A DNA stretch of 64,000 bases from Deuterostichococcus epilithicus (taxonomy: Eukaryota; Chlorophyta; Trebouxiophyceae; Prasiolales; Stichococcaceae): positions 1,240,001-1,304,000 of the forward strand of contig JAVTLE010000003.1 in the NCBI GenBank assembly GCA_033439295.1, given 5' to 3'. Shown piece after piece: positions 44,201-55,286 of the stretch; the stretch's first letter is position 1; each line of letters begins with the position of its first letter. Below the pieces are notes generated by a model. That model was not told the origin of the DNA. It ran no database searches and saw only the letters and a program-made list of their open reading frames with translations. The position numbers were made by a program, and so were the translations under genes.

Positions 44201-46526
44201 ACGGCGGGAGGGGGCGCTGCGGCCGGGAGAGCGCGGTACGCCCGAGGCGCAGATGCCAGGCGTGCCGCACCCGCCGTTGTACCCGGAGAACCTCACGGCA
44301 GGAAACTTGACCTACTTTCTCGCTGCGCCGACGCTGGTGAGGTTGTCGCAGTGCAGGGCGCCTGATGTGCAATAGCATTACAGTCTGCCACGAGCTCCAA
44401 CGACGGCCGCATGCTGTTGCGACAAGGCGGCGGCTTGATGGCAGGCACACAGTATGTACCCTCTCCACGACCTAGATGAGCCACAGCAAAGCAGTGCCAT
44501 CGATACTGCACAGGTGTACCAGATGGCATTTCCGCGGTCTTCTCGCTTCCGGCTGCGCTGGACCCTCTGGTGCGGCCTGCCGCACTGACGCGGCGGCAGT
44601 CGTCAGTGCCTACACAATTCCGTCGCCCGCTCAAGTCTGCCGTGGTGCAGTCGGGCACAAGCTCCAGAAGCCAACAGAGGACCTGCACCACAGCAGTGAT
44701 CTGTGATGCCCGCAGGCACTTGGTCAAGCTGGGCGCGTGTCTGTGCCTGATGCTCTTCATCGCCGAGCAGGTGGGCGCTCTGAGACCACACCTTGAACGG
44801 AAGTGCTCCTGCGGAGGTGCCTGCTGGGCGAAACTGCCTGCGCGTCAGCCGTGAGGCAACAGCTTGTACGTGCAGCACCTGTTGATCTGGGCATGCCAGC
44901 AGGATGGAACAGCACGACAGCGGATTGCATTGGCCCGGCAACCACTTGCTCTTGTTTGCCTGCTGCCGCAGTACATCGAGCCGACGATCCGCAACTCCGT
45001 CAAGCCGATGCGCGAACTGGACTGGGTCATCATCGTGGAGCGCGTCCTGAAGCTGGCCATCCCCACCCTCTACATCTGGCTGTCCATGTTCTACACGCTC
45101 TTCCACGTGTGGCTCAACCTGCTGGCGGAGGTTCTGCACTTTGGCGACCGCGAGTTCTACAAGGTTGGCAAACAATACCGCGGTCCTCGCACAATGTTTC
45201 CATGGCCACACAAGAGCTCAGCGTCTCACACCAGCGGTCGCCAGCAAGGCTGCTGCAACAAAGCGGCTGTTCGACCAGGATCTGCCCCCCCCCCCTGGCC
45301 TGTGCAACTTTACTGCCCGTCCGTTGCCGCTTTACGTGCTGCCGTGACCCTACCCCTGTGGATGGCGCAGGACTGGTGGAACGCCACGACCATCGGCGAC
45401 TACTGGCGGCTGTGGAACATGCCTGTGCACAAGGTGCGGCGCATGCGCATGCAACCGCAATCGTACATGCCGCATGCCAGCCCCTGCTGGAACGTCAGCC
45501 GGCCTGTGGTCCATGCTCCGGCGATGGCAGCTGCAAGCATGGCTCGTGGTGGCGCTTGTGCGCCCACGCTCGAGTGCCTCAGCGAATGCCGGCTGCTGGG
45601 TCCCTTCAGAGGAGTGCAGGTTGTGTCCAAGAGGCTTAACAACTGCTGTTGCGCCGTAGTGGATGCTGCGCCATGTGTACTACCCCTCCATGCGGCTGGG
45701 CATGGCCAAGCCGGTGGCGGGCGTGCTGGTGTTCTTCGTGTCGGCGCTGTTCCACGAGCTGCTGGTGGGCCTGCCGCTGCACATGCTGCGGGCCTGGTCC
45801 TTCATCGGCATCATGTCCCAGGTGTGCGGTAGCAGCATGGACAAACGCCTGTATCTACTGCTGGGGGCTGAGTGGATCAGTGACGTGGGGTCGGTGCGGG
45901 CGGTGCGACATGGGAGGGGAGGCAGTGTCGGCGCCTCCGCCTGCGGCAGCCACCTCAATATGGGCCCTGCCACCAGGAGGTGGGGATGATGCCATGAACC
46001 ACCGGAAGGCTGGGGTGTCTGGCTGGGACAGTGCCTCGCCCGTCTGCTGCGCGTCTGCAGACGTGCAGACGCGGCAGGTCCCTTCGAGATGCTGCACGAG
46101 TCGGGTGGCTGGACCAGGCTGCTGACGATCAATGATGATGCTGCTGGGGACGCTGCCATGCAGGTGCCGCTGATGTACATCACGGCCTGGCTGCACAAGC
46201 GCATGAAGAACGAGTACGCTGGTAACCTCGTCTTCTGGTGCGCGGCCTTATTTCAGACAACTGCCGACATTCCGCATTGCACCCATCGAGCAGCATTGAC
46301 GCATCCACCTCCGCTCGGGCGGCGTCGTGGTCTCGTGGCTGCCTGGTCTGTGGACGCAATGAGAGACTCAACAAGCGCGCACTACGCACATGCTGCGCAT
46401 TGGTGGCTGCGTCCCAGAGTCATTCGTCGTGTCCACAGGTGCACGTTCTGCGTGGTGGGCCAGCCGCTCGCGTGCCTCATGTACTACTACGACCACGTAT
46501 CACGGGCAGCGGCTCTGCGACACTGA
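41255..46526 (+). CDS. DGAT1: DGAT1 acyl-CoA:diacylglycerol acyltransferase with PH domain
   Basis: MBOAT-family ER enzyme making triacylglycerol from diacylglycerol and acyl-CoA. About 15 exons. The N-terminus has a short charged coiled-coil-like part (AEELQAQVDNLRQDNERLQ), then a PH domain (SICGYLAKYRPFAPGLMSQT to QRWMAALQ, exons 41493-41728 and 41945 on), then a disordered linker (42303-42890). The catalytic part follows: NSRLIIENLLKYGLL, PAEPLPAAALTIM, ILWMKLVSFAH, ERVLKLAIPTLYIWLSMFY, FGDREFYKDWWNATTIGDYW, MPVHKWMLRHVYYPS and FFVSALFHELLVGLP with the catalytic His. The end QPLACLMYYYDHV stops at 46524-46526. Algal and diatom DGAT1 enzymes with PH domains are known. The first exon/PH join is uncertain (intron of about 60 bases). 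One intron appears to start with GC (42458). Confidence 0.94.
44765..44804 (+). repeat. Intronic stretch resembling an upstream DGAT1 exon
   Basis: Right after the exon ending FIAEQ (44770), the intron would read VGALRPHLERK; the earlier exon ending near 43398 reads EQLGALRLHLEKR. The base sequences also align. The two lie about 1.4 kb apart, so this is longer-range than the other echoes and less certain. Confidence 0.5.
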
Positions 46527-47240
46527 CGCTGAAACCGCACTGCCGGTGGCGCGCACATCGAAATCGGCCCCTGCCGCGGCCTCTCTGCAGCGAGGTGTCG
46601 CAGTGGCTGGTCAAAGTGGCGATTGCACGCTAAATCGCCGCCGCAACGCCGCGTGTTTGAGCCCGTGTGCCGCGCGGTCAAACAGCAGACATTCTGCGCC
46701 GTCGTCAGGCTATTTGTTCGGCAACTGCCGCGCATGCGGTTCCTAGGTAAGCACCGCGCGCAAGGCAATAGGAAATAGCAGGCAGCTTTGTGGAGCTCTC
46801 AGGTCGTGTGGTTTTTCTAGGTCTCGGTGAGCACAAGGTGTCGACGCAGGGCGCTGAGCTCAACTCTGCAGTACAAGGCTGTATGTGACGTGCGTCCACG
46901 AAAGTGCATTATGCGATACCTGTGAGCCACGTGTTCGCTCCATCTCGCATCTTTCCCCGCTCCTCGATTCGCCCCCGCGGTCACAGAACCGGTGGGCAAC
47001 GAACCGTAGACCGGCCAGAAGATGAGAGCCTGGACAGTGGAGTGAAAAGCGCATCCGATCGCCACAGTGAAGCTTTCCACGTACCCACAGAGTGCACGCC
47101 GCTCCTCACCTGTGCATTCGCCCCGCAACAACTCTGCAATGTGCTAGAGCTTGTCCGAACAGGCACTGCAGCTCGTTTTGCGCGACGCATTCGCCCGCTC
47201 ACAGCCAGCCACCACGCTCTGCCGCTCACGACAGCCACAG
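46527..47240. other. Gap between DGAT1 and the GATA gene
   Basis: About 700 bases between two plus-strand genes. Open frames on both strands (for example 46904-47374, plus) show no domain. It probably holds the DGAT1 3' UTR and the GATA-gene promoter. Confidence 0.4.
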
Positions 47241-50200
47241 CGATGCCTGGAGCACCGTCCCCCCGCGTCGACCAGACACAGAGCGTCACGCGCTGCTGTG
47301 ACGACCAGCTGGTGTTCCTTCCCGGCTGCGAGTTGCTGGACTTTGAGGTGCGACCATCGCACGCACCAAGCTAGATTGCCCCAGGCAACTTGCCACCCGG
47401 GCCCCTCCCACCCGCCAAGCACGTCTGCGGATGTGCGTCAGAGAATTGAGTCACAACACGCGCCGAGCGGCCGCGGGGCATGCTCCACCCACCGCGCACC
47501 GCCCGCCTGTGTGGTGCGTGCACCGCCGTCGGCCCGCAGCCGCTGACAGCTACTGCACGCAACAGCGCTCGGCACTGCGGGGGCCGATGTCGTGCTCGGG
47601 CAATACACAAGCACGTCTTTTCGCCGCTGGAGGTCATTTGCTGCACGCAAGATGTCGCAGCGCCAGAGCAGCCGGAGCACAGGGCTCATGCGGACGTGCG
47701 GCCACCCCCGGTCGCTCTGCAATGCCCCGTGGGAATCTTTGCCAAACCATTGGCACCTCCTGCGAGACGCTCGTCTGACCAGGCGACGGCATCCCGCTCG
47801 CCGTCTGCCGGTGCACGCGCGCAAGCAGCAGTACAAGCACGCACTTCTGGGCTGCATTGACCGGGCCACGCGTCGCCGATCGCGCCTGCGGCACCCGGAC
47901 GTCCCAACATGCGTTGTTGAGATGCTGACGATTGACCACGGGAAAGCGAGTCAGCGGTTGATAGATATTTTTTAGGGGCCTCGCATGCCGGCATTCCAGC
48001 GTCTTGTGGCCCCGGACCAGCCGGCATGCTGTGGAAATGGGCATTGTAACGGTTTCATCATAATGGCGCCTGCCGATCGGCCGGTGCCGCCTGCAGCCTA
48101 GGATCACGTACGCGTTGTTGGGTTGGGGGCCTGCATGCAAGGCGCCGCCTCTCGTGGCCCGATCGGGCCCCCTGTCAGCCAGCCGCTTCAGCGTTCAATG
48201 TCACTGTTGCATCGGGGTTGCCGGCAACGGCGTCAGTCGCACGTCACGGGGCTCCGTATTCGTGCCAGCAAAGCATGAAGTACTCGATTTTCAGGTTCTG
48301 CACGTGCACGAGCACGCCGGCTCCCACCGGGCTGGGCGCGCCCGCGCGCATCCGAGACACCTGATAACAGTCTTCCCTCCGAGACTGCAGCCTGGGAGGG
48401 TCTTGCGCTCTGTACCAGGACCTGCTGCGATACCTTCGCTATCTGGCCGCCAGGGAATCATTCGCCGGCACGTGTCTCGCCGGGCTGCCGTTGAATCAGC
48501 GGAAGCGGATCACACGATTCGACCCACACCTCCATTCCCCCTAGCCAGCTGTGCTTCGGTTTGGAAGCTTTAGAATTTAGATAGAGTGCGACCTGCCCGG
48601 GACACCGCAGCCATTCGCCAGGCAGTTGAGCGTGCCCCATGCGCGTGCACCAGGATGCCAAGCTGCTGCTGGCGGACGACCCGAGCTCCAGCAACGACTC
48701 GGAGTCGGGGTCATGGCGGCGGCCGGCGCAGCCGCAGCCGATTCCCTGCTGCGACAAGGGCGTCCCCTGCATGGCGGACGAGCTGGAGCTGCAGGCGGAG
48801 GAGATCGAGGAGCAGTACCCATGGTGAGTTGTGGGACCAAGCGGCTGGCCGGCGCCTGTGCGCCTCCCGAACTGCTTGAGTAGCTCATCTTATCCCCTCG
48901 ACGGTGCAGCACAGCGCTGCTGGCCGCCCTGCACGCCACCTGCCATCTGTTTTCAGCGTGCGCCAAGCTGGAAAATCTCATGCAGCATCTGGCACCCACG
49001 CAGGCGCGACGAGTGCGAGGTGGTCCCCCTGGGCGCCAGCGTGGGTTCGTTGGACAGCTGCGCGCTGAGCGGGCACGCGCTGCCGCCCCCGCCAGCGAGC
49101 CTGCAACCGGCATGGCCGGCCACCAACGACGGCGTGCGTGCCGCCGCCGCCGCCGCCGTTTTACGCAAGCCCGCCCCCAGCGCCTTCTCCAGCCCAGGTC
49201 AGTGGCGCCAAAGGCATGCGTTGCGTGCAATCGTGAGAGTAGTGCTGCACGCCTCAGTCATGCATTTCGGAGGTCAGCAGCGCATACCTGAGCGCCTGAG
49301 CCGCATCCGCCCGGCGCCCATGATGGCTGCTCTTGACGATTTGAGCTGAGCTGCTTTCTCCCTCGCCGCAGACGACGGCTGGGACGACAGCGTCCCGGTG
49401 TGCCGGTCGCCGGTGCTAAGCAGCAGGCTGCGGGCGCAGGCGCATGAGCCGCGGCAGGCATCTGCCAGCGTGGCGGCCTGGACGGCCTCGGCGCGGCAGT
49501 GGATGCGGCCACTGCACGCCGGCGGCTGGCGCGGCTGCCAGAAGGGTCCCAGGTGGGAAGCCATTGATAAGCACGAATGGCCCCTGCCGCTATTACTGTC
49601 CTGTTCGAAGCTGCTCCCTTACCGCCGCCATCGCTGCCTTTGCTTCAAAGGATCTGAACCCCGTGACGATTGGCGTGATTGCAGTTCGAGCCTGCAGAAC
49701 GCCTCGCATGTCCTGTGCTCTGTCATGCTTAACGGTGTGCCTCCTGACCGCAGGTGTGACCGGGAAAACAGGCACCGCGGTATCTGCAACACACGCGCCG
49801 CCCCCGCCGCCTTCGTCCAGCAGGCGCTCTCGACATTCGAGTGCCAAACGGACGGTGCGGTGCTCACTTCCTGCCTGCATGTCTCCTAATCAATTGACCC
49901 CAGATGCAGATTGCAGGGACCTGCAGGGACTTGCACTGCATGTCAGCCTCTCCACAGGTGGCAGAGCCTCCAGCAGCGACAAGGCTGCAAAAGATTGCAG
50001 CCTGTCACTGTAGTACACATCCCGGAGCTCCCACATTGCCGCGGCACACGCCACAGCGTTCCAACTGCTGCCTTCTTCCGCATGCCATGGGTCGAATATG
50101 CCACTGACGCTGCCGCTGCCTGTTCCTGCAGATGGCGGCGAGCGGGCGGCCATGCCGGGCACCCCTGTGGCGCAGCGCAGCCTCTACCAGTCGGAGGCCT

Positions 50201-51872
50201 TCGCCCAGGGGCCGCTGCCCTGCGGCGGTGGCGACGCTGTTGCCATGGACTTCCTGGAGACAGCGCCGATGCAGCCGCCGCCGCCGCCAGCGCAGCATGT
50301 TGTGGCGGCCGCCGAGGCGGCGCCAGCGCAGCCGCTGCGGACGTCGATGCGACGGCTGAAGATGGTGCCGCAGCCGCAGGACAGCGCTGACTCGGCCAGC
50401 CGCGAGTCGTGCGGTGCATCTTCTAGGTGAGATGCCTGTCATGCGGAGTGGCAAGGTGTGGTTGGGAGGTGGTGATGCATGGCTTAGTGTGGTGGGGATG
50501 TCGAATCTGGTCCGATGCTGCAGCTGCGTCCCTATCGCTTGTGCCTGGGCCACCAGGCCTGCCTCTGAGCGTGTTCGACGTGTGCCAAAACTTTGGGGAT
50601 CGTCTGCATAATCAGCACCTGGTTCTCCGGCTGGTTCTCCTGTACTGCACACATGACACATGCTTGCTTGTACCTTGCCACATGACAGAAGTACCAGCTG
50701 CATAGGAAGCTTGGAAAGCTTTAAAGCGAACCTTCCCGTGAAGGTCTTTGTAAACTCCAATGTGGATGGCCCCAATGTGGGCTGGGAGGGGCCGAGTGGG
50801 GGCTGGCTGACTGTGGCATCCTAGTGTGAAGCGGCATGGCCGCCACCTGCAGGTACCACGTCCTGATCAAAAGTTGATCAGCTGAGGGCCAGGTCGTCAC
50901 AGTATCAAGGGCGCAATCATATTGCCAGCCGCACATGCTGAGTCTGCCCTTTCTTCTGCAGGCGCCTGTCGGGTCGCCGGCGCAGCAGCAGCGAGATGCT
51001 GGACAGCGGCTCGGAGTTTTCGGACGGAGAGGACGAGCTGCAGTCGCACGGCGCCGAGTTTGTCATGTCCGCCGAGTCCCGGCTGCACCGGTGAGCGCCT
51101 CACCCTGCTCCAGTGCAAGGCTGCCTCATAGGCGCAGTTGCTGTGGGAGTGCAACCTTTCACCACTCAGCCTCCTGCTGCTGTTCGTGGCCAGCTGCTGC
51201 TGTGCGTGCGATGTACCTCCCCTTCTCCCGCCTGGCGAGGCTGCAACAGAACCCCCCGGCTCACGCCCGCCCTCGCGCCCGCAGGCTGCACGGCGTCGGC
51301 AGCGGCAGGCCAGCGGCGCCGTCTCTATACAGTGGCGACCTGGCGGACCTGGTGCCGCCGGCAAAGCTGCCGCGCTCAGCGTCGGCGTCCTCTGTGTCGC
51401 TGGCTCCGGCGTCAGTTGTGGGCGGCGGCGGCGGCGGCGGCAAGCCTGGACGACGGGCGGCATCGNCGCGCGCCGCTGCAGCGGCAGCGGCGCGCCCCCG
51501 CAAGCGGACAGGCGGCGGCCGGGGTACGGGTCCGCTGGCGGTCACACAGCCGGGGCAGCACTGCAGCAGCTGCCACACGCAGGCGCGGCTCCTGTTGCGG
51601 CTCCCTGGATGCGCCCCTTCTACTGCCTTTCTGCCATTTGGGTGGCGCTGACATCCTGCACCACTGCCCAAGGCTACCGGCCAATTTGCCAACTGCAGCC
51701 CATCGTAGCCTGGGTGCCTGCACTTTAGAGGAGTGCCGTGTTGTGACTCATGGTGGCTGCTGCTCGTGTGGCGCAGGTGACTCCCGTGTGGCGCGCTGGA
51801 CCGCTGGGCCCGAAGACGCTGTGCAACGCGTGCGGCGTGCGCTACATGAAGACAGTCAAGCCACGGCGATAG
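47241..51872 (+). CDS. GATA-type zinc-finger transcription factor
   Basis: Nuclear DNA-binding protein with one C-terminal GATA finger of plant spacing, C-x2-C-x18-C-x2-[19 protein letters not shown]...[11 protein letters not shown], ending at 51870-51872 soon after. The finger is split by an intron that must start with GC (CAG|GCGCGG, 51583), since only that join restores the motif. Upstream are long Ser/Pro/Ala/Gln-rich exons of low complexity (48654-48823, about 49006-49197, 49373-49553, 50131-50427, 50962-51090 and 51284-51582, with an n at 51466). The proposed first exon is 47241-47345 ([15 protein letters not shown]...CELLDFE), joining in phase over a 1.3 kb intron to [13 protein letters not shown] at 48654; this join is the weakest. 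If wrong, translation may begin at 48639. The family binds WGATAR sites. Confidence 0.85.
48243..48290 (+). repeat. Echo of the GATA-gene first exon inside its intron
   Basis: The proposed first exon ends [12 protein letters not shown] before a GTG donor. About 940 bases on, still in the intron, the DNA reads [13 protein letters not shown] before GTT. Base identity is moderate. The likeness also supports the first exon being real. Confidence 0.5.
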
Positions 51873-52628
51873 GAACCGCGTGACGGTGACAGGACCGCTG
51901 CTTCGGCTGGGCAGGGGTGGTTGGAACAACGCATCTCCGCGCTCTGCCGGCCGCTTCGTGCCGGCGCGGAAATCGGATGCGTCACTCTGCCCCTGCGCGC
52001 CGACTGGCGGCAGGGGCGACACCTGGACGGTCTGGCAATGCTCCTGCTGACAGATCAGGCAATCTGCCGGACACTAGGGCATGCGGAGACGTTCACCTGA
52101 CAATCGGGTAGTTTCTAGTAGCGGCAAGCGCCCTCTCGGCGCTCTTGGGAACCCCGCGGTCTGTGGCAGACGAATGGTGACACAATGGCAGCATGTGATC
52201 AGCACCTTGCAGCGGCCACCCCCAATGCGCTCGGAGCAGCTATGGACGGGCATTTTTCGGGCGCATCCGCGGCCAGCATCTGGACCTTTGTCGTCCGGCA
52301 ATAGTTCGACTCGTTCCGCGCATTGTTGTGATGGCGGCATGTTGTCTAGAGAGTCGATGCAATGGTTTCCGGTCGTGTTCTTCCCAGCAGCGTCGAGGCA
52401 GAGGTGTTCAGTCCTGAGTGTGTTGCGAGGTTGCTATTTTGGTGCACACATCACCTGACGCAAAAAAACGATAGGGAACTGTTGCCTTCAGAGTGTGGCT
52501 TAGGGCAAGTTCTGTGTATCTTGAGGAACGAGGGTACAGGGGGCGTGGTGTAACATCTGGAACACACACAAGCTCAACAAACAATAATGTGTCTGGTAGA
52601 TTCTCGTCGAGTACGGTGCTGCATCACC
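51873..52628. other. Convergent gap, GATA gene/SRD5A3-like gene
   Basis: About 750 bases between two convergent stop codons, AT-richer from 52430 onward. No gene was recognised; it should contain both 3' UTRs. Confidence 0.4.
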
Positions 52629-54698
52629 TCAAAAAATCCAGGGCACCAGTGCCCGCCGGCCCCTTGGGTAGTCATCAAATTTGCGCTGGTACCATTTGTG
52701 CGTTGCCCTGGCAGCCAAAACGAGGTTGCACACCTACAGATGTGGCAATGCACCTCAGGCTCATGATGCATCACGGATAGCATCATCCCGTGTGCAATGG
52801 GTTGCATCAGATCTCAAGGCCGCAGGGATTGACAGGCACAGTCAGCCAGAGAGCCCACCACCCACAACAGAATGAGCCAAGCATCAGGCTGGCAGCCGTG
52901 GAGGATGAGCAGTAGGCCAATGTAAATCACGATCTCTCCCAGATAGTGCGGACACGACACCCACTCAAACATGCCGCCTGCATAGGCAACATGGCATGTC
53001 GCTTTGTTTCGTGACGGGTGTCAAGACTAGCAACATTTCACAAACAGCAAACGTAGATGTCGTTCAGCAAATCAAGCAGACAAATAACGCAATCAGTCAC
53101 CGCGCGGGATGCTGTAGGCCTCTTGCCGTTTGGCGCTGCTGCTCGCTGGAGGCGCCAGTGCGGCGAGGATGCAGTGCGATTGGTACTGCAACGCATTGCC
53201 ACCGATAAAGAGCACCAGCCCCTGCATGCACAGGAGTGGAGCCTGGATGGCTGACAGGAGCGCGCTGTGTGCTGTGAGGTGGCTGAAGCATGGCACTGAG
53301 GAGGCTTGCTCAGGGAATTGCGGCCATGCACCATCACACCATGCGCCATCACATGTGTGCCGAAAGGCACTGCCCACCAGCACCAACCAAGCGTCCATGC
53401 CGCCGATGATGCTTGCCGACAGCTTGGCCCTTGCTGCCCAGCCATGCAGCAGCCCAGACACGTGCGCTGTCCTCTCCTGCTGCAGGATTGCCGCCAGATC
53501 CATCGAGTGCAGCAGCGACAAACCCAGAACGCCGTAGTAGCTGCATGCATGGTAAGCGCTTCAGTATTCATGCATGGCAGCATCATTGGTTTGCATGCAC
53601 GGCAGCGCCTCTGGTTCTATCTGCACGGAAGGCCCATTGTTTGCACGCTCTGCCCTGGCTGACAGTGATGGTTCATGCGCACAGACCATGGCAGCGGTCA
53701 ACCAGGGCGGCAAAATGATTTCGGGAGACAACTGCATGCAATTTCAGCGCAGGGCTGCTGCAGAGCAGGGTAAATGTCTGATGACAGACGATTTGGGCCG
53801 GCACGAGCCACACCTGAGGCCGAACAGATAGGCGATGGCGTGCATGCGCGCCTGTGGCGGGTACACCATCACGAAGACGCTTTCGTACCAGCGCCGCAGC
53901 AGGTGGCACTGCAGTGCCGCCAGTGCCACCAGGCTTGCCGCCTGCCACGCAACATGGTGGAGCATGGGCAGCAAGCTGGAGGGCCATTTTGCAGCTGGTG
54001 GCCGACTCGAGACCTGGCCCACTTTCTCCGCACCGCCGGCCGGCGCCGGACGTTTTGCAGTGCAGGCGCATGCAGGTCATGGCCCTGGGGACCTTGACGC
54101 TCGAGGTTGCAGCGCCACGCCTCGGCGGGCGGAGACAACATTGCACCTGGCATGGCTGGACGGCAGGCTGGGACGCCAACCGTGATGCAAGCAGCGTGGT
54201 GACGGCCAGGTTGCAGGCGGCGCCCAGGGCGTAGAAGTGCGAGAACCAGCTCTGCGGCACAGCGGCGTCCTGCGCGGCCGCAGGTCCCTTTCAGGCTATG
54301 AAATCTGTGGCCCATGTCCACAACATGCATGACGAGCTCTAGTGACGCTGGAGTGATTGCACTGAAGAGCTCAGAATGGAAGATCGGCAGCAGCGCACCG
54401 TCAGCGGGCCCAAGTTCACTTTTGGGCGGTTCTCCCACAGCTTTCCGCGTGATGCCGACAACTCGACAGCATGCCTGCGGGTCGTGTCAAAGACAGGTCG
54501 CAGCCGCAGTACACGATGCAATTTTATGATGCTTGTCATGACGCAATGTATCGTCGCCGCGTATGAAGGCGAAGGTGCTTTGTACCTGAAGCCCTGCATG
54601 CCCTTGATTGGCAGCGCTGCAACCATGGCGGCAGATGTTGCCAACGCCCAGTATGCATGCAGCACATGTGGCGCGACTGCCGCCATTGTGGCGTTCAT
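52629..54698 (-). CDS. SRD5A3: SRD5A3-like polyprenal/steroid 5-alpha-reductase
   Basis: ER membrane reductase of the steroid 5-alpha-reductase family. The SRD5A3/DFG10/PPRD branch saturates the alpha-isoprene unit in dolichol synthesis. Exons include a start exon with MNATMAAVAPHVLHAYWALA (to about 54587), one with SASRGKLWENRPKVNLGPL, then SWFSHFYALGAACNLAV, HLLRRWYESVFVMVYPPQAR, YYGVLGLSLLHSMDLAAILQ, LFIGGNALQYQSHCILAAL, IPRGDMFEWVSCPHYLGEIV and a last exon at 52629-52731. The last exon encodes THKWYQRKFDDYPRGRRALV and ends PWIF, the family C-terminus. The order matches human SRD5A3 throughout. Together with MPDU1 it puts two dolichol-linked functions in the window. It is divergent from PDS5. 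Confidence 0.92.
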
Positions 54699-55286
54699 AC
54701 TGTTCTGGCTGGTGCGAAGGATTGAGCTATTACTGTCAGGCTCCTTCTGAAGAATCCGTGTCGCGTACTCGTATCATGAGTGGCAACCGCTCATCAATGA
54801 GCAACTAGGATCGATGGCTGCAAATGACTTAGATCAGATGTGCTCGCAAAGCCATGCACGAGACTTTCTCGAAATAAGCTGCTCTCGTGACCGCTTTGCG
54901 ATTGAACGATTCGCGGATGCGCTTAGTGTAAACGGTGTGTTCTGAGATTTTACATGCACGACGATTCAAAATTGGTGCATCTTGGGCCGCACAAGCAGAT
55001 TGCAGAGTTGCATGTGCTGTGTTTCTCGACAGCTTGCAAAACTGTGCTGCATACACGAGGGCGCTGATTCGTTGCCTGTGCTAGTGGTCTGCATCGGTCG
55101 CAGCAAAAGCCTTCATAGGTGCTGCTCACGACGCGCATGCCTCCCCATTTGCGAGAGTCCTGTAGCATCAGTAGACTGCCACAAAGCACAGCAGCAGCTG
55201 CCGCGGCCAAATCGGCGAAGAACCCAGCGCAGCATAGCGAAGCACGCTGGCCTACGATGCACGCGACCTGACGTCGCTCAGAAGAT
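54699..55286. promoter_or_regulatory. Putative bidirectional promoter, SRD5A3-like/PDS5
   Basis: The 588 bases between divergent start codons must hold both promoters and 5' UTRs. The part near 54830-54990 is clearly AT-richer than the genes. No named element was recognised. Confidence 0.4.

Noticed and set aside
47592-47975. 127-codon plus-strand open frame and overlapping minus-strand frames
   Set aside because: Composition is Arg/Ser-rich with no domain, and frames on both strands are equally open. It lies within the proposed GATA first intron.
53560-53620. Repeated GCATGCA-type stretches in an SRD5A3-like intron
   Set aside because: Short simple-sequence similarity of common words; no tie to an exon edge, so not counted as an echo.
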